Part shown: piece after piece, positions 10,969 through 19,434 of the stretch | Position numbering within the stretch: the stretch's first letter is position 1 | Layout of the letters: the number at the start of each line of letters is the position of its first letter | Source of the DNA: Perkinsus marinus ATCC 50983 | Lineage: Eukaryota > Perkinsozoa > Perkinsida > Perkinsidae | Assembly: GCF_000006405.1 (NCBI RefSeq) | Contig: NW_003207807.1 | Span: 81,041 to 108,896 of the forward strand | Reading direction: 5' to 3' | DNA length: 27,856 bases | The notes under the pieces: generated by a model | Seen by the model: only the letters and a program-made list of their open reading frames with translations | Database searches by the model: none | What the model was told of the DNA's origin: nothing | Position numbers and translations under genes: made by a program

Positions 10969-12405
10969 ATGGCTGGTTACTTTACTGATATGGTCATGCA
11001 ACAAGTAATCAATGACAAGTTAAAGATGTCCTCAGATGCGGCAGGGCATGAAATGAAGGTAATAATGCAGGCTGGTGGGATCGAACCTGCGTGGAAGCCA
11101 CTCGGTGCTGACCTCAGTACTCCCTTCCGCCTCAAGTTGCACTGCCGAGCAAAAAGAGGAAAGATGAGGATGAGTCTTCGGAGGAAGGGGGTGACTCGGA
11201 TAGAGAAGACCGGAAAGCGGGGGATGCGGACTTCGACCTTGAGGCTATTCGAGCCCAACGTGAGGATTCACTTTATACTCAGGGTTCCTTTGGCTGAGTC
11301 GTTAGAGTGACAGTCGACAGACCCATAGGCTGTGAGTTCGAATCGTGGTAGCGTATTCTTCCTGATCTGGTCGACTAGAACATCCTCGTGCGACTTCAGC
11401 ATCTTGTTTAGAGGGAAGTGCTCTAGCGGGTGCAAGACTGTAGTCGCTCGCGTATGGTGTTGGCAGGACTCGCTAAGTTGAAAGCTGAGCATAAGGCCGC
11501 TGCAGAGAATCGTGCGAAGGGTCATGGGGAGCTGAGTGAAATTATAGAGTCTGAGTTCTTGGATGCGGTGACGAAGAACGATAAGGCGATTGTAGTGCTG
11601 GAAGGGACGTCAGCATGAGGATAGACTCACGCTGAACTGCTGTGATTAGGGAGAGTTGCTCCACAAGGGAGTGCCCTTAGGTTCACTTCTATCATCGCAG
11701 TTTCAGGAAGTGCAAAGTGATCGACAAGCATCTCAGCCTGTTGGCGCCTTTGCTACTCGATATCAAAATGGTTCGGGTAAGGGTTCTGTTACGCGCTGGT
11801 TGGACCTCATGGCCATGTTGGGGCCTGCTGAGAGCTGTGGGGTGAAGGTAGCTGTTCTTGTGTAGTTGGATGCCCAGAAGGCGCCGTTCTTCGTGGAGAG
11901 GCTCAGGATAAGGGTGCTGCCTACAACCGTCTTGTTCGTCAAGGGAATCGCCGTAAGAAACACTACGAGCTGATTTTTCGTCAACAGTAGAAATGCTGGT
12001 TTGGAGTTTTCCCGTGGAAATTTGTGACTCCTAATAATGAGACTTCGACTATGCACTGTAGACTGTTTTCTGGCCAGCTCAATTGGTTTGATGTAAAAGG
12101 TCATACCGTCTGTCAGGTATATCATCTTGTTGGATTCGAAGGTCTACGTTGCATAGACGGCGAGGATGTGACTACCCTTAGTCTGGCCAGAGTGCTTCGC
12201 GCGCCTCGAAATCATTACTTTCAATTCTCTCTCTCAGGTACTGTATGAGAATGATATGATTTCGGATGGAGCTCTTGATAGTCTCGAGCGTAATTGATTC
12301 GGTAATATCCGATGAAAAGCGCATTCTGCAGGTACTTTCGGCGATGAGCACAATCGGGCTGAACAAGGTGTTGGAGAAGCCGATGAAGATGATGAATTGA
12401 ATTAG
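10969..12405 (+). CDS. TXNDC9: Thioredoxin domain-containing protein 9 (phosducin-like)
   Basis: Eight exons: 10969-11058, 11118-11259, 11467-11594, 11681-11776, 11866-11952, 12078-12191, 12238-12289, 12332-12405. The product is 260 residues and ends in TAG. Landmarks follow the family: an N-terminal helix (FTDMVMQQVINDKLK), an acidic basic-patch linker with SKKRKDEDE, AIRAQRLAKLKAEHK, GHGELSEI, then the thioredoxin fold with HFYHRSFRKCKVIDKHL, APFFVERLRIRVLPTT and HLVGFEGL. As in TXNDC9 elsewhere there is a single Cys at the active-site position and no CXXC. The family acts as a co-chaperone of the TCP1/CCT chaperonin on tubulin and actin. The sixth exon may instead start at 11991, which keeps frame and adds 29 residues; family length favours 12078. 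Intron 2 is 207 nt, long for this window. Confidence 0.88.
11282..11352 (+). other. tRNA-like A-box/B-box pair inside an intron
   Basis: Within the 207-nt second intron of the TXNDC9 gene lies TGGCTGAGTCGTTAGAG, which resembles a tRNA D-arm (A box). About 30 nt further is GAGTTCGAATC, which resembles a T-loop (B box). A CAT sits in a position like an anticodon. The arms pair poorly (the T stem has mismatches and the acceptor stem is absent), so this is at best a decayed tRNA or the head of a tRNA-derived SINE. Confidence 0.3.
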
Positions 12406-12457
12406 AGTCAGGGGAGGTCAATCATGTTCGTTGGTTTAATCACATTGGTCAAGTTTG

Positions 12458-13166
12458 ATGACTATTTTGTGTTTGGTTGAATGGCCCCAAATGAAAGTGG
12501 GGGCCGTGGTACTGCGACGCGGCGAAGTCGTTAATTCCCTCGAGTACCTGCTAATTGTTAATGGGGACATGACGTTCGATGATGGTACGTTTTCCCGGTT
12601 ATTATTTGCCATTGTTATTCCCGGACGACGCCCGGTCGATCACTGTGTACCGAGTTGTACGGTATTTGCACAATACCGAGAACCGATACCCGAATGTCCA
12701 TGCACACATGCACAAGTTTCTCTTGGAAGTGGACGCACACATGCCGATGTACTTTTTTTCCACCCGGAGGGTGGATTTCCCTGAGAGGGAGTGGTGGGCG
12801 GGGGAGGTGGAGGAGATGTTCGGGTATCGGGTGAGTATGCGAAAGGTTATGAGACCGTCTAATTCGTTATTAGCCTAGTCTCGAGCCATTGATTGGCATG
12901 TCTATGGCGTCGCTGCTCGATCACCATGTCTCTGATCCTTTAGTTTGATGAATGATACACCTTCTGAGGACAACGAGCAGATCAGGTCGCTGAGGTACCT
13001 GCTGGCCACGGCTCATAGCCGAGTGAAGAGGTGAAGGAGATACTGGAGCAGTCGATTGGGTTTGGGCCGGAAACTGAGAAGAGAAAGCCGAGAGTACCGA
13101 AAGAACGAACGATTCGGAGGAGAACAAATCACGACTATGATGAATGTTCTCTCGTGTTAGTGTAAC
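12458..13166 (+). CDS. Unknown gene, exon structure unresolved
   Basis: Two stretches are strongly protein-like. The first, from 12458, reads MTILCLVEWPQMKVGAVVLR and then NSLEYLLIVNGDMTFDD before a donor-like GTACGT. The second, about 12579-12830, contains GYYLPLLFPDDARSITVYRV, ENRYPNVHAHMHKFLLEV and FPEREWWAGEVEEMFGYR. It is followed by a strong donor GTGAGT at 12831. Splicing to AG at 12943 gives an immediate end (FDE, then TGA at 12953-12955). A basic downstream stretch at about 13020-13166 (EKRKPRVPKERTIRRR, ending before TAA) may be the true C-terminus through other splicing, or part of another small gene. I do not recognise a domain. Confidence 0.45.
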
Positions 13167-13407
13167 TGTGTCTACATTTGCGTTGTAAGATTTGACTAGT
13201 CACTCGAGGGAGACCATTTCTCGGCCGTGTATGCCTCGTAGCCACCCATGATCCGCCACTCAGGATTATGGCTCAATCGAAGAGCGTCGTGCATCTGATT
13301 CGTTCGTCAGAAGATCCAGTCCGACATGCCGAACAGGCAATAACAGCGACGAGGAACGAGAAACGATGAGGATACTGGCAAGATTGAAGTCAAGCACAGT
13401 TATTAAA

Positions 13408-13489
13408 CGACAGCGGCAGGATTCGAACATGCGCGGGCAGAGCCCAGTGGATTTCTAGTCCACCTCCTTAACCACTCGGACACGCTGTC
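13408..13489 (-). tRNA. tRNA-Ser(AGA)
   Basis: An 82-nt minus-strand cloverleaf. The acceptor stem GACAGCG pairs with CGCTGTC and is followed by discriminator G. The D-arm is TCCGAGTGGTTAAGGA. The anticodon stem-loop is GTGGA-CTAGAAA-TCCAC with anticodon AGA. A long variable arm (TGGGCTCTGCCCGCG) is typical of class II serine tRNAs. The T-loop is TTCGAAT, with one T:C mismatch in the T stem. No intron is present and CCA is not encoded, as expected for eukaryotes. The neighbouring TTTCATTC... side has no obvious poly-T run immediately after the 3' end that I can point to. Confidence 0.93.
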
Positions 13490-14583
13490 ATTCTACAATC
13501 TAGCGTACCTCCCAGAGTCTGCCTGTGCGATACCGCTGCAACCTCGGATTTGTCTCTGGAAATGTGTGCGATTTTGGATGCAATTCCGATGGCCTGCAGT
13601 GTCTGATCGTTTCTGTCGAAGTTCACTCTGCAATGAAGTTCTGACAGGACTGTTGTGTCGAGGAACTGTCCTTCTGCCAAAAGGAGTTTTGTTCGATCTT
13701 ACTGAGCCAGGCTTGCCGGCAAATAGAGTCTTGCAAGAGTTGCATATGTTACCGCCCTGATGAGCAGTTCTCGTTATCGTCGGTAGGGTGCGGCCCAAGG
13801 ATAATGGTTATCCTCTGCCCTGCATGTATCGAGTCCATTGATACTAGGCACACGACTGAGCATCACTGCTTAGAAACGTAGAGAATGGCTACCATGGCAC
13901 TCGTTCATCTGTGCTTCATACACGTAGACCAAATTGCGTCCTACCCGTTCTTGAATAGGTCATTATTGTATGTCTGCGAACCGCTGCCTATCACTGTACA
14001 GGACTGGTCCTGACTACTTGTGAATGATTCCCCAACATGGTATCGATATTTTTGTAATGGGAGGAGCTACGCCGCCATGGAAATGGATGATCACAGCGGA
14101 AGTGTTCGACCCCTCTACCCTGCCGCTCCCCACAAACACGGCGTTCTCGAGTTCACGATGACTCGATTTCATAGATCGCATCCAAATGTGGCCAATGGTG
14201 TATGTTCTCGCAAATTTCGACGTCTACGTAATATCGATTTACGATCTTGCTCTGTCGGGTGAGCATGCATCTCAGCCTTGGGGTACGCTCCCGTGAAGCT
14301 GTCGATAACGTCATGAATGAGCCAACTCTTGATTCTCTTACTCCCCGAATATTATTTTTTTTCCGATCCCCACCTCTCAAAATTGATCTTCAAACCCGAA
14401 ACAAGAGAAAGAGTTTACTCCTGATCTGCAGCGAACCAACACGACTTCTACTGAATTCAATCGCAGTCACGAGGGATACCAACATCTCGACATTGTGTGG
14501 AGGGCATCGTCTTCAAACCCAGGTCCCGTCGCGACCGGGCTCCAACGGGCTCATCTCCTCCTCCCTACCTGACGAGAGAAACC
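13490..14583. other. About 1.1 kb without a supported gene
   Basis: Overlapping ORFs occur on both strands (for example minus 13468-13680, whose end runs into the tRNA, and plus 14020-14262). None joins into a spliced model or shows a known motif. The minus-strand frame containing FLDTTVLSELHCRVNFD has fair protein-like composition and could belong to a diverged gene, but its end overlapping the tRNA argues against it. Confidence 0.4.
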
Positions 14584-15763
14584 TCAACAGGAAACTGTGA
14601 GAGGTCGTGGCGACTGACCTTGCTCGATGTACGGATTGCAATGAACGTTTCTGATCAGGGGCTCTACATAGACCTCACCATTGAAGTCATCGAAAGGGGG
14701 TTCGATCGACCAGACACCCGTAAGGTGCTCATAGTAGTAGGGGAACTGAGAGGAAACGACACGAAGTACTCCAAGACACATAACGGACTTGATCGCGAAA
14801 ACCGAGATTAGTATACACTCATGGCTACTGAACTTACGTCTCCGGCTGTTAGCTTCTGCCAGAAAGACGCATATGACCACCGACTGGACTTAACATTAGC
14901 TCGGTGCTTTTTGGCTTGCATGTGCATCGACCATTGATACCAATCCCCGAGTTGAGCGTCGCATAAGCGACAAACCTGAGGGGGATCCATCTACATTGTT
15001 ATCTGCTCGAACGCCTCGCTCAATCAAGCCGTCCCAATAGAGGAAGGTAGATGATAGAGTAGATATGCAATGCACATCTAATAGCATACACATTGTGCAC
15101 GCTATTGGTGGCATCGATAGTGTCAGTTCGGCTGACTCACCATATCCCAACTCTCAGCCATTGCGGGGGCTTCTCCCCAAGTATTTGGAGGACGTTCATC
15201 GAGGGGTGGTATAACTCCACAACCGGCCAGGGATCGACCATCTTAGGAGGAACGATTGATCCAAGTCCAGTGGCCAAAAGAGAGCTAACCTGGGTAGAAC
15301 TGCGCGGAGCACTGCTCGACGAAGTCCCTAAAGCCGCTATACTGCGGATCCTTCTTCCACATAGGCTCGCCAGCTTCCACCCCAGTCTCCGGCGATTGAG
15401 ATGTGTCCATCGTATATGCAGACAGTGTATCGCTGTTCAGACTGGATGAAACTAACAATAGGCCAGGTGCGAAATACAGAGAGCAGCTGGTGGTTACCTC
15501 TCGCACCAAGCGTCTCCTCTTGAAGTCTCTTCCGCTTCTCATGCTCCTCCCATTGAAGATTACGGAGATTCTTTGCATGTTTCTCGCCTTGCATATGGGA
15601 TAGAAAAATACCCTCGTAACAGACCGCGATCTGAACAGAAAACAAGGCATTCCACCCATCTGTGTGAGGGGCGGCTACCTACATCGCATAACGTACACTT
15701 CCATGAACCATCCTTATCGCGGCCGGCGAAAAAGCCATGGTCGCCCTCCTCAGAGGAGTCCAT
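14584..15763 (-). CDS. Protein with two U1/matrin-type C2H2 zinc fingers
   Basis: Seven exons (15683-15763, 15498-15630, 15290-15451, 15141-15241, 14838-14990, 14679-14745, 14584-14618) join to 732 nt, 243 residues, ending in TGA. Finger 1 has WKCTLCDIAVCYEGIFLSH with MQGEKHAKNL: a C-x2-C pair and an H-x5-H pair, plus the GxKH signature of U1-type fingers in splicing factors such as SF3A2. Finger 2 has VCRLCDAQLGDWYQW, then HMQAKKHRAN. A charged helix (WEEHEKRKRLQEE) follows finger 1, and a Pro-rich linker separates the fingers. The C-terminal part is aromatic (FPYYYEHLTGVW). U1-type fingers bind double-stranded or structured RNA, and many are spliceosomal. It does not match SF3A2 end to end, so no symbol is given. 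The 150-nt intron 14991-15140 could hide a small exon. The last but one intron contains TACTAA-like ATACTAATC. Confidence 0.8.
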
Positions 15764-15903
15764 CGGAGGATATACCAACTGATGACCGGAAAAGAGAGAC
15801 CTACGCTGGGAGGACCGAAACGTGGGCGTTCCCACTCGACACAGTGCAGACGGTGAACGCAGCGCAACGTCGATGATACGTTATGACCTCTCACTCAACA
15901 GAG

Positions 15904-16833
15904 TCAATGAGATGACCGCTCGAGAACCAAGGAAACCTCGTAAAGTTTACAGTGACGTAGAAGACTGCCCGTTGGCCCTCCAGCCAGGCTGAGATGCCGA
16001 ACTATATCTGTCTGTGGTTGAAGCTCAGTAATGCTGAAGCGTGCGTTATCACCACTCGCAAATTTATCAAAGAAATCTTGGGCGAAAACATCGCAAGGCG
16101 GTATTGCAGGATGGACGATATTCAACCGTTCTTCACAACAAAGGATGGCTTCCGCTCGACTGAACCTCGAAAGTAGGGCGAAGAGCGCATCGCCGAAAGC
16201 GTCATTGATAGCAAAATCATACCACACGTCAGCAGCTAATATCAACCCAATGTCCTCATCGAGGGCGTCGAAGTACGTATCAGGATCCTTGAAGTCGAGC
16301 CGTCTGACCGCAACTTTATCGTTGTCCACATTGTTGGTATCACACAGGGACAGAGCAGCTCGTGAAAAATCCGTTAATACAGCTCGTTGGACACACAAGG
16401 CTTGATAGAGACCACCCAAAGCGCCGACCCCGCAGGCCAGCTCCAATACTGCAATGCCCTCTACCAGGAATGGGTTCTCCACCAGATAGCAGCCTAGGAA
16501 CAGTGCACCGTTCCAGAGTTGATCGCCTACGCTGTCCAAATCTGTACACTCAGAGTCACACTGAACAGAGTAGTAAAGCTCATGGGACTTCACAGAGCGA
16601 ACAAGATCACCGTCAGAGTCGTATTCGAGATCGAAGGACGATTGAGGCAAGGTCCACCGCAGATAGATAGAGTTGGACCCTTTACGGGGCTGTAAGTCTG
16701 ATGCATACACCATCAAGGGGAAGACTCCAACTGCGACTGTGAGAGTGAACAAATAAGCACCAACGACGGATCTACCGCGAACACTGCGTCTAATAAATCG
16801 CCTTCCTCCGTCGTCTACTGCACGGTGCCACAT
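15904..16833 (-). CDS. Membrane-anchored Methyltransf_16-type methyltransferase
   Basis: A single uninterrupted frame of 309 residues, from ATG at 16833 to TGA. After a basic start (RRFIRRSVRGR) comes one hydrophobic segment (YLFTLTVAVGVFPLMVY, about residues 28-44), a likely signal anchor or targeting signal. The Rossmann-fold part follows: QLWNGALFLGCYLV ahead of motif I VLELACGVGALGG (SAM-binding glycines), VLTDFS, RRLDFKDPD and the post-motif ILAADVWYD. This order matches the Methyltransf_16 family (METTL21/EEF1AKMT lysine methyltransferases), whose usual length is about 220-300. The substrate cannot be told. Most relatives are soluble, so the N-terminal anchor is unusual. The complete lack of introns contrasts with every other well-resolved gene here and suggests retroposition or intron loss. 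Confidence 0.82.
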   Translation of the reverse strand: MWHRAVDDGGRRFIRRSVRGRSVVGAYLFTLTVAVGVFPLMVYASDLQPRKGSNSIYLRWTLPQSSFDLEYDSDGDLVRSVKSHELYYSVQCDSECTDLDSVGDQLWNGALFLGCYLVENPFLVEGIAVLELACGVGALGGLYQALCVQRAVLTDFSRAALSLCDTNNVDNDKVAVRRLDFKDPDTYFDALDEDIGLILAADVWYDFAINDAFGDALFALLSRFSRAEAILCCEERLNIVHPAIPPCDVFAQDFFDKFASGDNARFSITELQPQTDIVRHLSLAGGPTGSLLRHCKLYEVSLVLERSSH

Positions 16834-17590
16834 TATGCTGCATTATTAGTGCGTGTTACGACACCCTTACTAAAGCTATTCTCTTTGCCAGGCTTCAACT
16901 CGAGAGCATTCAAGTGGGAAAATCGTCGTCAACACGAAGCATGGGAGTCGAGCTGTTCAGAGATGAGTATCTTTTTGATAACTTACAGAATGTTAGTGTT
17001 TGCTCATGTAAGAAAACCGAGACAGTCGAATAACCAAGCGTATGTCAATCGCAAGCCGGAGCTCTACGATCACCTGCGGCTATACTCCTCGAATACCCCA
17101 AAAGGGTTGATTCATCTCGGATGAGTCATTCGCCGGAGCTTAAATCACCAGAGTGAAACTGCTCACTGTATTGCTCAGGTAACACTCTGTAGCAAATGGA
17201 TCATTCCGCCAAGGCAACGCCTGTGAAGCTGACTCGAGAGGGCCAGTGAATGGAGAGCGAATCGAAGGAGTTGAGATGCTATCACTCGCGCGGACAGAGC
17301 CTGAAAATATAACAGCAAGTAAGTCAGCTGACAAAGTTTAGGGACATTCGTGTTTTTGAGTGAATATGTCAAAGATATTCACCCAAAAACACGAGTACGA
17401 ATATCTAATTGTCGGAGATATTATCTCTGACTATTCAAAGAGCTTGAAACTTCGAATTCGAATGGTCCGAACCGTGGCGGGTCAACCGTCGCACTCTCTA
17501 TAATGATCGATCCTGTAATTATATTGAGATTCCACAGTAGAAGGACAACATGTGAGGTTATCATCATGATAATCAATTAGATGTTGACAA
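16834..17590. other. Intergenic with hairpins, no gene
   Basis: No coding exon recognised. The stretch ends in two inverted repeats: a long hairpin at 17348-17394 and a shorter one near 17413-17432 (GTCGGAGATA / TATCTCTGAC arms, one mismatch). Confidence 0.5.
17348..17394. repeat. Inverted repeat, 20-nt arms, 7-nt loop
   Basis: The left arm 17348-17367 (TCGTGTTTTTGAGTGAATAT) and right arm 17375-17394 are reverse complements with a single mismatch, around the loop GTCAAAG. The arm contains TTTTTGAGTGAAT/TTTTTGGGTGAAT, a sequence style I associate with terminal repeats of Tc1-type transposons. The dead transposase fragment starting about 200 nt to the right fits that idea. It may be a terminal-repeat remnant or a MITE. 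Confidence 0.7.
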
Positions 17591-17965
17591 CCTCAAGACT
17601 AAACTCAGTTACTGGGGTTGTTCCACTAGTAACCCTTCTTGTAGATGATGGACCTCTTGAATCTGTCAGTGCACCCAGGGGTCTTCCAAAGTTGAGAAAC
17701 TCTGGAAGGAATGCGCATGCCGTCAACTTGACGGCTTCAAGCATCAAGTTATCCCACGTTCTAAGAAGTGCTTCTCTCAGCTCGAAATTTCCGTTTCAGA
17801 TCCTCTACCCCCATTTTTCAAACGGCATTGTAGACAGCTTGGGTTATCTGTCCTCAGCAGTTCTCTATGGGGTTGAGATCGGGACTGTTCGTTGGCCAAT
17901 GTGACTCGCTCAGCCCAGCATGCCTTGTGTTGCTAGAACCAATCCTCAGGCACCCAAAGCAACGA
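17590..17965 (-). mobile_element. Tc1-type DNA transposon relic (transposase C-terminus)
   Basis: On the minus strand around 17898-17860 the translation reads HWPTNSPDLNPIEN. This is the hallmark motif around the third catalytic acidic residue (here Glu) of Tc1/mariner transposases. It is followed in-line by a TGA where Trp is usual (ENCxGQ) and by further stops. A shifted frame downstream reads LREALLRTWDNLMLEAVKL, which resembles the family's C-terminal helix (L..L...W..I). The catalytic core and DNA-binding region are not recognisable to the right, so the element is a truncated, frameshifted copy. Terminal repeats were not securely paired. Confidence 0.75.
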
Positions 17966-18175
17966 AGTGGACGGACTAACGCTCACAGGAAGCAAGTCCG
18001 TAAATGGAACAGATCTATTGGTTGGTATCCGTCGATGCAAGGAGCTCGGCTTCCGCGAAGATGCAGTAGCTAGACTAGCCAATAGGCTATCATGCCTCGT
18101 CGAGCCATCTACTGCGTACTGACCACATGTTATGAGTGGATGACGCAAACACACTCCTGACACCCACCGGTTTGC

Positions 18176-18525
18176 TCAGGAGCACCGAGCCGCCCATGAT
18201 GAGTAAACACTCACCGTAAAGGCCAACGTCGCTCCCACGATGGACAATTCCATGGGTTCGATAATCAAACTTCGATTCTTATGCCGTGTGGCGCCGGACA
18301 CGCTATAGTAGTGATGACATCTAATCGTCCCATATATTCGCCGGCAGGGAGGTGAAGAGTCTTCACTGAAGACCAAGCTGAGCACAGCCCAGGGAATTCA
18401 GTCGAAGTTGGCCAAGAAGTTTGAGTCGAAGTTGGCTCGGCGACACTCTGCCACACTTGAAGTGCACTAGTGTCACACTCTGCGAACCAGTGGATATGAA
18501 TGCTTGGGGATGTGACTCCAGCCAT
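18176..18525 (-). CDS. Weak ORF, possible gene or fragment
   Basis: An ATG at 18525 opens MAGVTSPSIHIHWFAECD and runs 86 codons to TGA at 18265. It contains a short internal duplication (PTSTQTSW / PTSTEFPG) also visible in the DNA as two GGCCAACTTCGACT copies. A second minus frame just beyond reads MELSIVGATLAFTVSVYSSW and is hydrophobic. No splice model joins them convincingly and no family is recognised. Confidence 0.2.
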
Positions 18526-19434
18526 GACGATTAGGGGAGAGTTGATTGCTGTTCTCGCTTGGTCTTGTTGTTCTGGCCAGTCTTAGACTAGCCACGATCA
18601 CACTGATCTAGAACAGAAGCCATTGAGCAGTGACCCCACTTTCGTCCTGGCTTCTCCAAGATGACATCCCGAGAAACTTCCCGGAGGGAGTTGGTTCCCG
18701 CAACGAAATGCTCTGGTGCGACGACCAGTCGAGCGGCATCGTCGATGATTCAGCAGGAATTTAGTAGCTGATTTTGAGTTTTGTAGTTTTAATAGTTGCT
18801 CCCAGAGTTTCAAGACCATACACTGTACGTGATCTTGAAACCCGATAATTGGGAAGCTGAATACGAGTGTTTCCGAGCCTCTTAAGTTTGGCTCGAGAAC
18901 TCTATAAGTTTTAACGTATCATATTTTTTATCGAACTTTATGGACGAGCTCTCTCGTTCGTGGTGACCTACCACTGGTGAGATGCCCCAGTTCCACGGTT
19001 CCAGCAGGGAACCCCAAGCCCAGCAGCAGGCCTCTCGACAATTGGCTTATCCCATCAGAAGTTATGGAGGCTTTCGACGAGTTGCTTGCTCCGAATATGT
19101 GGCCTTCGAACATACATTCGTAGCAGATGCTTATCTGATCGGGTAAAGGAGATGACCATGTATTGAGCTGGGGATAACCTCACATCACACAGATCACACT
19201 TGCGAACGGAAAATGGAGAAAGAACTCACCTGTTCCATATGGGGACTAGCGAGAAGCATGATACAGAGAAGTAGAAGCTCTTGAGTAGGGGCACATAACT
19301 GCTTAAGGATGCCATAACACAGCGACAAACTAAGAGGGTACGGAATAGCCGTGAATGTGATAACTGAGACACAACTCAAATCCGTTTTGATGACATTACA
19401 ATGTGATGCTTAGAAATGAAAGGTCTCATCCATT
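18526..19434. other. Intergenic, no gene seen
   Basis: About 0.9 kb with only short ORFs. It holds an imperfect palindrome at 18807-18841 (perfect 9-nt outer arms GTTTCAAGA / TCTTGAAAC). The right end is the 3' flank of the first LUC7-like gene. Confidence 0.5.

Noticed and set aside
11059-11117. Minus-strand GGTTCGATCCC inside TXNDC9 intron 1
   Set aside because: It matches a B box, but the stem does not pair and no A box lies at tRNA spacing. Treated as chance within a 59-nt intron.
13468-13798. Minus-strand ORFs of 70 and 101 codons
   Set aside because: One runs into the tRNA-Ser gene and neither joins a spliced model.
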